Assembly (NCBI RefSeq): GCF_002156875.1
Contig: NZ_NCSY01000001.1
Coordinates: forward strand, 186,001 to 250,000
Source: Bacillus sp. EAC
Lineage (GTDB): Bacteria; Bacillota; Bacilli; Bacillales; Bacillaceae_G
Length of the DNA stretch: 64,000 bases
Direction of reading: 5' to 3'
The position numbers were made by a program, and so were the translations under genes. The notes under the pieces are model-generated. The model searched no databases and was not told the origin of the DNA. It saw nothing but the letters and a program-made list of their open reading frames with translations. Shown here piece after piece: positions 53,229 to 62,411 of this stretch (positions within the stretch are counted from its first letter, which is position 1; each line of letters starts with the position of its first letter).

Positions 53229-53489
53229 GATGATAGTGCACCTTTCAAATAAAAATCGTTAATTATTAATTCACTTGAGTAATTATACAAATATAGTAAT
53301 AAAAATTCAATTATTTTTTTCCTGCTCGCACTTATTACCATTCTTCATTCCAAAAAAAAGAATTTATTTCATTATTGTCACATTAAAACTGTTAGCGACG
53401 TTTAGACTATTAACTAGATGGATTTATCTTTTTTTTTGTAATTTATATAATGATTCTCTTTTGCGTTCAACAATAGTTGAATTATTTGA

Positions 53490-53730
53490 CACTTTTTTAA
53501 AAGATTATTGTCAATTAAAAATTCTAACAGCAAACTATAAATTAAAGAATGTGATTGGAACGGAATGTGTAAGAAGCCTGTTGGATCTGCGGTGCAGTTA
53601 CTAATCCACAGATGCGATTGAGCCATCGATGTTCAACGCCTGTCCCATGGAAAGGGAGTATCCTGTAGTGGAAATCTACAATTCTCCAAGTTTATTAGCA
53701 ACAAAGTTTACGAAAAATACCAATAATTTA
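53490..53730 (+). repeat. intergenic repeat copy 4 (diverged)
   Basis: It lies in the 551-base gap between the APC and VTT genes. It carries GTGATTGGAACGGAATGTG, the block CCCATGGAAAGGGAGTATCCTG, TGGAAATCTACAATTCTCC and a right end TTAGCAACAAAGTTTACGAAAA. That right end nearly equals the one of the copy at 22921. The middle is unlike the other copies. The first 250 bases of the gap are plain AT-rich DNA. Confidence 0.65.
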
Positions 53731-53779
53731 ATATTAATTTTTAAGATTTCTCCTCAATGACATTGAAAGGAAAATTATA

Positions 53780-55093
53780 TTGTCTATACTTCTTACCTTA
53801 ATAGAAACCCATCGGTATTTAATATTATTTTTAGTAAATCTTCTAGAGCTCATTGCTTTACCCATTTCTGGAGAAGTAACAATGAGCTATTCAGGTTATT
53901 TAGTTTATCAAGGGAAGTTGAATTATATTCTAACTGTCTTGCTTGCAACAATTGGCGCAATCATTGGGATGTCAGTTTCTTATTATATTGGTAAAAGATT
54001 TGGTTATAATCTAATTTTGAAATATGGAAAATATATTCATTTTGGTCCTGAAAAATATAATAAGACAGCAATTTGGTTTGATAATCACGGGAATAAATTA
54101 TTGATTTTTTCATATTTTATCCCAGGTGTTCGTCATTTTACTGGTTATTTTGCTGGTATTTCTCGATTGCCGTATAGAATATTTGCACGAAATGCATACT
54201 TAGGAGCGTTTATTTGGAGTCTTACTTTTGTCACTCTCGGTAAATTACTTGGTCCACAGTGGGACAAATTCCATCATGCCGCAAGTAAATATTTAGGAAT
54301 TGGTATAGTTGTTCTTGTACTATTTATTTCGATCATTTTTTTATTTAGAAGAAATAAAATCACTCTAAAAATATTCGTAAGTAGATATATTATTACACTT
54401 TCTGCTCGATTCTTTACATCATTTCGAGGAATGAAGATTTTCATTCTATGTCTATCTGTTATGTTTTTATGTATGCTTATCCTTACCTTTGGTATAGTAC
54501 AACAATACCTAAATAATGAATTAATGGAGTTTAATGAGGTAAGTACTTATCTTGTCTTTTCATTGTTTGATGAGGATTGGAGATTCATAATGAACGGATT
54601 ACTACTACTTCAGAGCCCAATTTTATTATCCATTATTTCGATAGGATCATTTTGTATACTCCTTTTAAACAAACGAAATGTAAAGCTTGAAGCTTTTTTT
54701 AGTGCGACTACTATTCTAGGTGGTATACTATTTAAAGAAGTAATCACTCATATTTTTCTTTACTTAAAACCTAATGCTGCTCCATTTAAGCAGTTCGAAT
54801 TTCCTAATGAACTATCAATTATGTCACTTGTTGTATATGGATTTTTTGTTTTTATGTTAATTCGTCATTTGAAAAATAAATTTTTTCTACATATCAGAAT
54901 TATCACACCATTTATCTTATTAATTCTTTTATTTCTAATAGGAATTGCAAACATTTATTTCTCAATCCAATTCCCAAGTGATATTATCGCGGGATATATA
55001 TTTGGTGCAACTTGGTTGTTTTTAAACTTATTGCTTCTTGAACTTCTTCGAATAGTGCAAGATAAAGTGAAACCTATTTTTATAAAAAATTAA
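53780..55093 (+). CDS. VTT/DedA-like membrane protein fused to a degenerate PAP2-like domain
   Basis: A 437-residue membrane protein. Residues 1-175 form a SNARE-associated (VTT/DedA) domain: ELIALPISGEVTMSYSGY near 24, GAIIGMSVSYYIGKRFG near 60, YFIPGVRHFTGYFAGISRL near 113. Residues 220-437 have the six-helix layout of a PAP2 phosphatase, but its catalytic motifs are lost: the R-P motif is replaced (LKPNAAPFKQF), the P-S-G-H motif is absent (FPNELSIM), and the final S-R-x-H-x-x-S-D is reduced to Q-F-P-S-D. A TTG start follows AAAGGA. The next gene, 119 bases on, encodes an intact PAP2. DedA proteins flip lipids such as undecaprenyl phosphate. Confidence 0.85.
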   Translation: MSILLTLIETHRYLILFLVNLLELIALPISGEVTMSYSGYLVYQGKLNYILTVLLATIGAIIGMSVSYYIGKRFGYNLILKYGKYIHFGPEKYNKTAIWFDNHGNKLLIFSYFIPGVRHFTGYFAGISRLPYRIFARNAYLGAFIWSLTFVTLGKLLGPQWDKFHHAASKYLGIGIVVLVLFISIIFLFRRNKITLKIFVSRYIITLSARFFTSFRGMKIFILCLSVMFLCMLILTFGIVQQYLNNELMEFNEVSTYLVFSLFDEDWRFIMNGLLLLQSPILLSIISIGSFCILLLNKRNVKLEAFFSATTILGGILFKEVITHIFLYLKPNAAPFKQFEFPNELSIMSLVVYGFFVFMLIRHLKNKFFLHIRIITPFILLILLFLIGIANIYFSIQFPSDIIAGYIFGATWLFLNLLLLELLRIVQDKVKPIFIKN

Positions 55094-55211
55094 TAGTTAC
55101 CAGTAATGAATTAGACTTTATGTCCTAAAAGCATTAAGTAATGACATTCATATAAAACATATTTTCTAAATGGTTAAATTTTTAATATTTTTGATTTGAG
55201 GTATAAACACA

Positions 55212-55871
55212 ATGAAATTAAAGAATTTCCTAACAATCGCTTTTTTATTTAGTTTGATTTCCCTTCTTGGCTTCAGCTTTATGGCTTTACTAGTAAACAA
55301 AAATAGCCTTGTTCAATTTGATCGTGTCATTATTAATTTTATTCAAGGTCTTGAATCACCTGCTTTAACAAGTATCATGAAAATTTTCACTTTTATTGGT
55401 TCTACCGTCTTTATTCTAGTTCTTACTTGTGTAGTCTTATATTTACTATATAAAGTTTTTAAACATCGTTCTGAACTTATTTTATTTATCGCTGCTATTA
55501 TTGGTTCAAACATTCTTTTTCTATCTTTAAAATTGTTTTTTCACAGAGCTCGCCCTGATTTACACCGTTTAATTGAAATAAGTGGATATAGTTTCCCAAG
55601 TGGGCATGCAACAATTGCCATGACAGTTTATGGAATGATCACTTTCTTATTTTGGCGCCATATACCAACTAAATTAGGAAGAACTCTACTGATCATTCTA
55701 AGTACAATTATGATTTTATTAATTGGGATTAGTCGTATTTATTTAGGCGTTCATTACCCAAGTGATGTAATTGCTGGTTATTTTACTGGTGTTTTTTGGA
55801 TTAGCTCATTAATCTGGGTATATCAACGATACAAAGAAAAACAATTCGAGCGGAATCAAGCTACGAACTAA
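55212..55871 (+). CDS. PAP2-superfamily lipid phosphatase
   Basis: A 219-residue membrane phosphatase with six hydrophobic segments and all three PAP2 motifs: K-x6-R-P as KLFFHRARPD near 120, P-S-G-H as YSFPSGHATI near 139 and S-R-x5-H-x3-D as GISRIYLGVHYPSDVIAGY near 178-196. Members dephosphorylate undecaprenyl pyrophosphate, phosphatidic acid or phosphatidylglycerol phosphate. The preceding DedA-like fusion protein with a dead PAP2 half suggests both act on the same lipid. That is inference. Confidence 0.92.
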   Translation: MKLKNFLTIAFLFSLISLLGFSFMALLVNKNSLVQFDRVIINFIQGLESPALTSIMKIFTFIGSTVFILVLTCVVLYLLYKVFKHRSELILFIAAIIGSNILFLSLKLFFHRARPDLHRLIEISGYSFPSGHATIAMTVYGMITFLFWRHIPTKLGRTLLIILSTIMILLIGISRIYLGVHYPSDVIAGYFTGVFWISSLIWVYQRYKEKQFERNQATN

Positions 55872-55925
55872 AAATACTCTTAACAAAACAATCAAAAAGC
55901 AACAAACCTATATAAATAAGCCAAC

Positions 55926-55965
55926 AAAAAAGAGCCTAATCTTCTAAATAGATTAGACTCTTTTT
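55926..55965. terminator. bidirectional terminator
   Basis: AAAAAGAGCCTAATCT pairs with AGATTAGACTCTTTTT. It lies between the convergent PAP2 and nitroreductase genes. Confidence 0.9.
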
Positions 55966-56001
55966 GTTATGCCCGATACATTCTAATTAAAATAATATTT
56001 T

Positions 56002-56649
56002 TTATTCCACATAACGTATGATTTCAGCTACATCTTTACGTGCAAGTTTTTTTGCAGGTTCTGATGGATAGCCCAATGAAATAACCATGTTAATTTCGCG
56101 ATTTTCTGGAATAGTTAAATAATCACGAAGTTTATCTTGAGCAAGCAGAACTGGTCCAGTCATAGGACAAGTTCCTAATCCTAATGCATGTGCAGCAAGC
56201 ATCAAGTTTTGAGAAGCTAGACAACTACTTTTAATTCCTTCTTCTTTCCATACTTCCGGCTCTACAAAACCAATTGGATCAAAGATTTTTGTACGGAACT
56301 TTGATTCATATGGAGTTGCTAAGCAAATTATTAAGACTGGAGCCTCACGAAACGCTGTTGCATAAGGACCAAAAGAACGAACTAATAATTTCCCTTCTTT
56401 TTCTAATCCCTTTTCTTTTGCTTTTTCGGCAACATCATGTAATGATTCCCATGTCATTTCTTCAATTTTTTTAATTTTGTCAGTATCTTTGATTATAATA
56501 AATTCCCATGTTTGTGAGTTTGTGTCACTTGGAGCATATCGTGCACAATCAATGATTTCTTCAATGATTTCATTTGTAACTGCTTGATCAGTAAATTTGC
56601 GAATACTTCTTCTACCGTGAATAATTTCTTTAAATGAATTGTAATCCAT
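56002..56649 (-). CDS. nitroreductase family protein
   Basis: A 215-residue FMN-dependent oxidoreductase of the nitroreductase fold. The FMN contacts are in HGRRSIRKFTDQAV near residue 11 and CARYAPSDTNSQTWEF near 36. AAHALGLGTCPMTGP near 152 and SLGYPSEPAKK near the end are also typical. It stands just downstream of the ABC exporter pair, 11 bases from the second of them, so it may be cotranscribed. The substrate (nitro compounds, quinones or another acceptor) is unknown. Confidence 0.9.
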   Translation of the reverse strand: MDYNSFKEIIHGRRSIRKFTDQAVTNEIIEEIIDCARYAPSDTNSQTWEFIIIKDTDKIKKIEEMTWESLHDVAEKAKEKGLEKEGKLLVRSFGPYATAFREAPVLIICLATPYESKFRTKIFDPIGFVEPEVWKEEGIKSSCLASQNLMLAAHALGLGTCPMTGPVLLAQDKLRDYLTIPENREINMVISLGYPSEPAKKLARKDVAEIIRYVE

Positions 56650-56660
56650 GTTTCCACCCT

Positions 56661-58496
56661 TTATTGTATATGCTGATCTTCATTCATCCCTTGATGCATT
56701 ACTAAATCAAAGTAAAATCCTTCATTTCTTAGTAATTCGTCATGTGTACCTCTCTCTATACACATCCCATTTTTTAATACGAGAATTTGATTAGCATTTT
56801 TTATTGTATTTAAACGATGAGCAATCACAAAGCTCGTTCGACCTTCCATCAGTCTTTGCAATGCTTCCTGAATTTTAATTTCAGTTATAGTATCAATACT
56901 ACTTGTAGCTTCATCTAAAATTAAAATGGCAGGATTTGCTAATATGGCTCTTGCTATTGAGAGAAGCTGCTTTTGCCCTTGACTAATTTGTTGATCGTCT
57001 TGCTGTAAAATTGTATCATATCCATTTGCAGATTTTGAAATAAAACTATGTGCATTTGCAAGTTTTGCGGCCTCCTCAACTTCCTTATCCGTTGCATCTA
57101 AACGACCATATCGAATATTTTCACGAATTGACCCTTTAAATAAAAATGAGTCCTGCAGAACAAATGCCATTTGCTGTCTTAAATTTTCCCTTGAATAGTG
57201 ATCAATACTTACACCATCTATGAGTATATCACCACTATTGATTCGATAAAAGCGTGAAAGTAAATTTACTATTGTCGTTTTACCAGCTCCTGTTGGTCCG
57301 ATTAATGCAATTGACTCGCCTGGTAGAGCTTTAAAAGAAACATTTGTTAATGTATTTGAATCATTTCCATATGAAAAACAAACATTTTTGTATTCTACTT
57401 CCCCTTTAATGACTTTTTGATCATTAATAATATGACTCTCATCAATCGACTCAATATCTTCATCAATTATAGAGAAAACACGCTCAGCTCCTGCTATAGC
57501 TGAAAGTAGAGTATTAAACTGATTCGACAAATCATTTAATGGTCGAGTAAATTGTCTCGAATACTCAGTAAAAACAACAATTGTCCCTATGGAAATATGT
57601 CCTTTATAAGCAAAATATCCTCCGACACCCGCTATTATTGCAAAGCTTACGTTATTTAATACATTCATAAATTTAGGAATGAAGCCTGCAAAGATAAACG
57701 CCCAAAAACCAGAGTTTTTTAGTTTTTCATTTTTGCCTAAAAAGTCTCTGATCATTTTATCTTCTTGTGAGAAAGTTTTTATGATTCGTTGGCCTGAGAC
57801 TGTTTCTTCTATAAATCCATTTAATTCCCCTAAATTTCGTTGCTGGATTTTGTACAACTGACCAGTTCGATTCGTTATCCATTTAATTCCTATGACTAAT
57901 ACTGGTACGATTGATAAAGTCAATAAAGTTAAAATCGGACTATACCAAAGCATGACTGAGATCGTACCGATTAACGTTAAGATACTTGAGAAAATTTGGA
58001 TTACAGACGTATTTAATGTTGAACTTACATTCTCTAAATCATTTGTAACCCGGCTCATCAATTCACCATGCTGTCTCTTTTCAAAAAAAGACATAGGTAA
58101 TTTATGAAACATATTAAATAACTCAGTTCTCATTTTTGTTACAGTATTTTGAGCAATATCAATCATCCAGAAGTTTTGTAAAAATAATGATGCGGAATAA
58201 CCGATATAAATAAACACTAATGATAAGATTAATAAGCTTAAACCATTTAAATTATTTTTTAATATATAATGGTCAATCGCATAGCCAACTAAAACAGGAC
58301 CTAATAATCCTAGAACGGAACTTGCAAATACCAAAAAGAGTACAACACTAAGTTTCCCTTTCATAATCGCTAAGTAGTTCCAAATACGATTTATTGTAGA
58401 AGAAACGTTTTTCGCTCGGGAAGATTCATTTTTCTTCTTATTATTTGTTAAATTTAAATATTTATATTGAAAAGGTTTAATTAGCTCCTTTAACAT
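56661..58496 (-). CDS. bmrD: heterodimeric ABC exporter subunit, BmrD/YheH-like
   Basis: A 611-residue half-transporter with six membrane segments and a nucleotide-binding domain. Walker A is GPTGAGKTT near 410, the signature is SQGQKQ (ISQGQKQLLSIARA) and Walker B is AILILDEATSSID with the catalytic Glu. I place the start at the ATG at 58496, after GGAGGAG. A longer reading would overlap the upstream gene by 110 bases. It overlaps the upstream gene by 20 bases. Together they match the BmrC/BmrD multidrug exporter of B. subtilis, where BmrD carries the active Glu and BmrC the degenerate site. Confidence 0.88.
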   Translation of the reverse strand: MLKELIKPFQYKYLNLTNNKKKNESSRAKNVSSTINRIWNYLAIMKGKLSVVLFLVFASSVLGLLGPVLVGYAIDHYILKNNLNGLSLLILSLVFIYIGYSASLFLQNFWMIDIAQNTVTKMRTELFNMFHKLPMSFFEKRQHGELMSRVTNDLENVSSTLNTSVIQIFSSILTLIGTISVMLWYSPILTLLTLSIVPVLVIGIKWITNRTGQLYKIQQRNLGELNGFIEETVSGQRIIKTFSQEDKMIRDFLGKNEKLKNSGFWAFIFAGFIPKFMNVLNNVSFAIIAGVGGYFAYKGHISIGTIVVFTEYSRQFTRPLNDLSNQFNTLLSAIAGAERVFSIIDEDIESIDESHIINDQKVIKGEVEYKNVCFSYGNDSNTLTNVSFKALPGESIALIGPTGAGKTTIVNLLSRFYRINSGDILIDGVSIDHYSRENLRQQMAFVLQDSFLFKGSIRENIRYGRLDATDKEVEEAAKLANAHSFISKSANGYDTILQQDDQQISQGQKQLLSIARAILANPAILILDEATSSIDTITEIKIQEALQRLMEGRTSFVIAHRLNTIKNANQILVLKNGMCIERGTHDELLRNEGFYFDLVMHQGMNEDQHIQ

Positions 58497-60216
58497 TATG
58501 AATCTCCTCCGTTCCGTATTGCGAATAATAGATTGCTCTATATAATTTTGAGTTTTGTAATAGAGATTCATGCGTTCCTTCTTCAACTAATAGACCTTCA
58601 TCGACGATTAATATTTTATCAGCATTTTTAGCTGTACTAATTTTTTGAGTGATGATTAAAGTTGTACATTCGTATCCTTTTAACGCTTCAATTAGACTAG
58701 CTTCAGTTTTTAAATCTAAAGCACTCGTACTATCATCAAGTAATAAAATACTTGGTTTTCTAAGTATTGCTCTTGCTATTGCTAATCTTTGTTTTTGGCC
58801 ACCTGATAGATTTACACCTTTTTGTCCAATTTTGCTTTCATACCCATTTGGAAATGACAAAATTGTGTCATGAATTTGAGCATGTTTTGCTGCTGAGTAA
58901 ACATCTTCATCCGAGGCATTTTCTCTGCCCATTAATAAATTTTCTTTTATTGAACCTGTAAACAATAACGCTTCTTGAGGAACGTAACCAATTTGTCCCC
59001 TTAACTGTTTACTATTTATTTTGCGAATATCCTGATCATCAATTAAAATCGTTCCAGAACTTACATCGTATAAACGAGGTATTAATTGAAATAATGAAGT
59101 TTTTCCTGAACCTGTTGAGCCTAAAATGGCAATCGTTTGTTCTGGATATGCCACGAAAGAAATATTATGGAGTACTTCTTTAGGTGAGTTTGGATAATTA
59201 AATGAAACATCATGAAATTGAATCTTTCCATCTAGACGATTTTTCAAATGATTCCCCTCATTTTTTTCAATGAAGTCCTCTTCGATCGTTAAAATTTCAT
59301 CAATCCTTTCAGATGAAGCTCTAGCTCTTGAAAATGCACTAATGATAAATGAGAAAACAGAAAATGAAGCAGTAATTCTTGAAATATAGTTAACAATCGC
59401 TACAATATCTCCAATATTTGATTCGTTTGAATTTACTTTACTATTACCAAACCAAAGAACGACTAGAATTGAAGCGTTCATAAATAAAAGCATTACTGGC
59501 ATTGTAATTTCCATCGTTCTTAAAGCAATAGATGTTTTTTGTTTTAAGTTAGCGTTAATTTTTTGGAATCGACTATTTTCATAATCATCACGCACAAATG
59601 CCTTTATTAACTTCATTCCGACTAGATTTTCTCTAAGTACACTATTTACTGAGTCTACATTTTCTTGCACATTCTTAAAAAGACCTCTTCCCTTTTTAAC
59701 CATCCAATTCAAAAATAGGAAGAGGAAAGGTAAAATTAGAAATAGAATAAATGAAAGTTTCCAATTTATAATTAAAGCCATCACTACACTGCCTGTTACA
59801 ATAAGTGGTGCCCTTAATATAACTCTTAAACTCATAAAGACAGCACCTTGTAATTGTGATACATCATTTGTAAGTCTTGTAATAATTGAAGAAGTAGGCA
59901 AGAAATTAAATGTAGTAAATGAAAAGGTTTGCACTTTTTCAAAAAGAGTCTTTCTTAAAATAAATGAATAACTCTGGCTTACATGTGTTGCATAGAACGT
60001 ATTTAATACCCCTGCAAAAAACGCAACAATGGCTAATACGATCATAACAATTCCCCATTTAGTTACATAAGCCATATCTTTGTTTACGATGCCATTGTTA
60101 ATAATATTCGATAGAATATAGGGTTGAAATAATTCAACGATCAATTCTAATAGAAGAAAAAATACTGCTGTAGAAATAGCAATTCTATATGGTTTTAAAA
60201 ACTTAAAACTATTCAT
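58477..60216 (-). CDS. bmrC: heterodimeric ABC exporter subunit, BmrC/YheI-like
   Basis: A 579-residue half-transporter: six membrane segments, then a nucleotide-binding domain with GSTGSGKTS, LSGGQKQRLAIARA and SILLLDDSTSALD. The residue after the Walker B Asp is Asp instead of Glu, so this is the non-consensus site seen in BmrC. The order, BmrC-like gene upstream of BmrD-like gene, is as in B. subtilis. In that species a short leader peptide (BmrB) couples expression to ribosome-blocking drugs. I do not find an obvious leader peptide in the 150 bases upstream. Confidence 0.88.
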   Translation of the reverse strand: MNSFKFLKPYRIAISTAVFFLLLELIVELFQPYILSNIINNGIVNKDMAYVTKWGIVMIVLAIVAFFAGVLNTFYATHVSQSYSFILRKTLFEKVQTFSFTTFNFLPTSSIITRLTNDVSQLQGAVFMSLRVILRAPLIVTGSVVMALIINWKLSFILFLILPFLFLFLNWMVKKGRGLFKNVQENVDSVNSVLRENLVGMKLIKAFVRDDYENSRFQKINANLKQKTSIALRTMEITMPVMLLFMNASILVVLWFGNSKVNSNESNIGDIVAIVNYISRITASFSVFSFIISAFSRARASSERIDEILTIEEDFIEKNEGNHLKNRLDGKIQFHDVSFNYPNSPKEVLHNISFVAYPEQTIAILGSTGSGKTSLFQLIPRLYDVSSGTILIDDQDIRKINSKQLRGQIGYVPQEALLFTGSIKENLLMGRENASDEDVYSAAKHAQIHDTILSFPNGYESKIGQKGVNLSGGQKQRLAIARAILRKPSILLLDDSTSALDLKTEASLIEALKGYECTTLIITQKISTAKNADKILIVDEGLLVEEGTHESLLQNSKLYRAIYYSQYGTEEIHNVKGAN

Positions 60217-60320
60217 TTAGTCACTCCTTGACTAAAGAGGTAATCATTAAAAACCCCTCCAAGATTTCTTATCTCTTTTTAATAAAACTATTAATAATTT
60301 AATAAACTTACTACAAATAG

Positions 60321-60350
60321 GAAAAGAACTCGTAATTAAACGAGTCCTCT
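60321..60350 (-). terminator. terminator after the second M3 peptidase gene
   Basis: GGACTCGT pairs with ACGAGTTC (GAACTCGT at 60326-60333 with ACGAGTCC at 60340-60347). T-rich sequence follows on the minus strand. Confidence 0.65.
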
Positions 60351-60366
60351 TCTAAAAATAAAGCTA

Positions 60367-62148
60367 TCATTCAGTAATGGATAAAAATTCTTCAACATCT
60401 TTTAGTGAAAGTTTTACAGCACTTTCCCAGAAATCACGTTTCGTTAAATCCACGCCTAAATGTTTTTGAGCTAATTCTTCAACAGTCATAGAAGCTGTAT
60501 CTTTAAGGAGAGCAATATATTTCTGTTCATAACTCTTACCTTCTTCTAACGCCTTCGCATAAATACCTAATGAGAATAAGTATCCGAATGTGTACGGGAA
60601 GTTATAGAAAGGTACTCCAGTTATATAAAAATGTAATTTTGATGCCCAGAAATGTGGATGGTACTCTTCTAATGCTCCACAATATGCTTCCTTTTGTGCT
60701 TCTTCCATTAAATCATTTATTCGATTTTTACTTACAATTCCATTTTTGCGCTCTTCATAAAATCTAGTTTCAAATAAGAAACGCGCGTGAATATTCATAT
60801 AAAAAGCAACACTACGTTGAACTTTATCTTCTAATAAAGCTAAACGTTCTTGATCAGACTTCGCATTTTTTACTGCTGCGTCTGCGACAATCATTTCGGC
60901 GAAAGTAGATGCAGTTTCTGCAACATTCATAGCATAAGATTTATTTAATGTATGAACATCCTTCATTGCATAAGAATGGAAAGCATGACCAAGTTCATGT
61001 GCAAGAGTTGAAACATTTGAAGGTGTACCTGAATAGGTCATAAAAATACGTGATTGATTACTTTCTGGGAAACCTGTACAGAAACCACCAGGACGTTTTC
61101 CTGCACGATCTTCTGCTTCAATCCAAGAATCTTCAAATGCCATTTTCGTAAAATCTGTTAACTCATCACCGAACTGTTTGAATTGCTCTAAAATGAATTC
61201 GGCTCCTTCTGAATAAGAAACTGTTGAATCTACATCAGCAACTGGTGCATCTAAATCATACCAGCTTAATTTCTCTACACCTAATAATTGAGCTTTCCGT
61301 TGTAAATATTCAACAAATGGAGCTTTATTATCGATAATTGCTCCCCACATTGCATCAAGTGTCTCTTGACTCATACGATTAATTGCCAATGGCTCTTTTA
61401 AAACTTTATTCCAACCGCGTTGTCCATATACACTTAATCGGAAACCTGCTAAATGATTTAAGATTTTTGCAAAATAATCAGATTCATTTCCCCAAGTTTC
61501 TTCCCATTTTTCAAAAATGTCTTTTCGAACACTGCGGTCTTTAGATGAAAATAAATTGGACGCTTGACCAACAGATAATGTTTTATCATTATGTTCAATT
61601 TCCATTTTACCTACAACTGTATCGTACATTTGGCCCCAACCATGATATCCATCTACAGAAAGAGAAGTTATTAAAGCCTCTTGCTCCACAGAAAGTAATT
61701 CATTAGCCTTTTGACGACGTTCATTTAATACAAATGCAATCTCTTTAAACTCTTCACTATTCAGGATCTCATTCCAAACTGATTCTTCTACTTTAGTTAA
61801 TTGATCATGGAATGTAGTTAAAATAGTAGAGAATTTCGCGAAAAGTTGAGTTAGTGTTCCTCTTAACAGATTCGCTTTTTGATCAGCCATATTTTGTGCT
61901 TGTAAACAACTTATAAAACCACCTGATTGCGATAATTTCTTACCTACAATTTGAATATTTTCAATAATATCAGCTAAGTTAGTTACATCGTTACTATTTT
62001 TTGGTGCTGTAAATTGAGAAACCTGCTCCTCTAATGTCGTTAATAAACTACCTATTTCTTCTATGTATAACGAAAATTCTGTTGATTCACTTCCTCCTTT
62101 GAAGAAAGCCTCTAAATCCCATGTTAGTGAATATGTATTAGTTGACAT
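60367..62148 (-). CDS. M3 family oligoendopeptidase
   Basis: A 593-residue zinc peptidase of the PepF-related type (pepF/M3). The zinc site is STLAHELGHAFHSYAMK near residue 382, and the Glu ligand is in NVAETASTFAEMI about 25 residues on. It is distinct from the PepF encoded at 49976: the N-terminal halves differ, and this protein belongs to the YjbG-like branch. I choose the ATG at 62148 because GAGGTGGGG precedes it. A longer reading has no such site. Two cytoplasmic M3 peptidases in 12 kb point to active peptide turnover. Confidence 0.9.
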   Translation of the reverse strand: MSTNTYSLTWDLEAFFKGGSESTEFSLYIEEIGSLLTTLEEQVSQFTAPKNSNDVTNLADIIENIQIVGKKLSQSGGFISCLQAQNMADQKANLLRGTLTQLFAKFSTILTTFHDQLTKVEESVWNEILNSEEFKEIAFVLNERRQKANELLSVEQEALITSLSVDGYHGWGQMYDTVVGKMEIEHNDKTLSVGQASNLFSSKDRSVRKDIFEKWEETWGNESDYFAKILNHLAGFRLSVYGQRGWNKVLKEPLAINRMSQETLDAMWGAIIDNKAPFVEYLQRKAQLLGVEKLSWYDLDAPVADVDSTVSYSEGAEFILEQFKQFGDELTDFTKMAFEDSWIEAEDRAGKRPGGFCTGFPESNQSRIFMTYSGTPSNVSTLAHELGHAFHSYAMKDVHTLNKSYAMNVAETASTFAEMIVADAAVKNAKSDQERLALLEDKVQRSVAFYMNIHARFLFETRFYEERKNGIVSKNRINDLMEEAQKEAYCGALEEYHPHFWASKLHFYITGVPFYNFPYTFGYLFSLGIYAKALEEGKSYEQKYIALLKDTASMTVEELAQKHLGVDLTKRDFWESAVKLSLKDVEEFLSITE

Positions 62149-62339
62149 ACTACCCCACCTCTTTTGGATAAGTTTTATACCTTTTACATTATACATTATT
62201 CTAAATATTTAGTCTAATTATCCGCCTTCTATATTCAAACACAATAATTCGTTCTGTACATGTCGAATTAATAAGCAAATATTCACGTAATTTGAAATAA
62301 TTTAACATGTCAAAAGTAACATAATTGTAATATAAAATA

Positions 62340-62411
62340 AAAACTCCTGAAATCTTACTGTCACATTCCCATGGTAAAGTAGGTAACATAGAAAGAGACA
62401 GGAGCGAAAAT
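62340..62411 (+). promoter_or_regulatory. leader that may mask the ribosome binding site of the LysM-3D gene
   Basis: CTCCTG at 62344-62349 is complementary to CAGGAG at 62399-62404, which is the Shine-Dalgarno sequence of the next gene. The pairing would enclose about 50 bases, including a weaker inner stem (TTACT with AGTAG). A candidate promoter (TGTCAA, 17 bases, TATAAA near 62331) puts the start of the RNA close to the first arm. No known riboswitch consensus is recognised. Confidence 0.35.

Noticed and set aside
53275-53626. Overlapping short frames on both strands in the 551-base gap
   Set aside because: They cover AT-rich DNA and repeat copy 4. Neither has a good start signal or a recognisable sequence.
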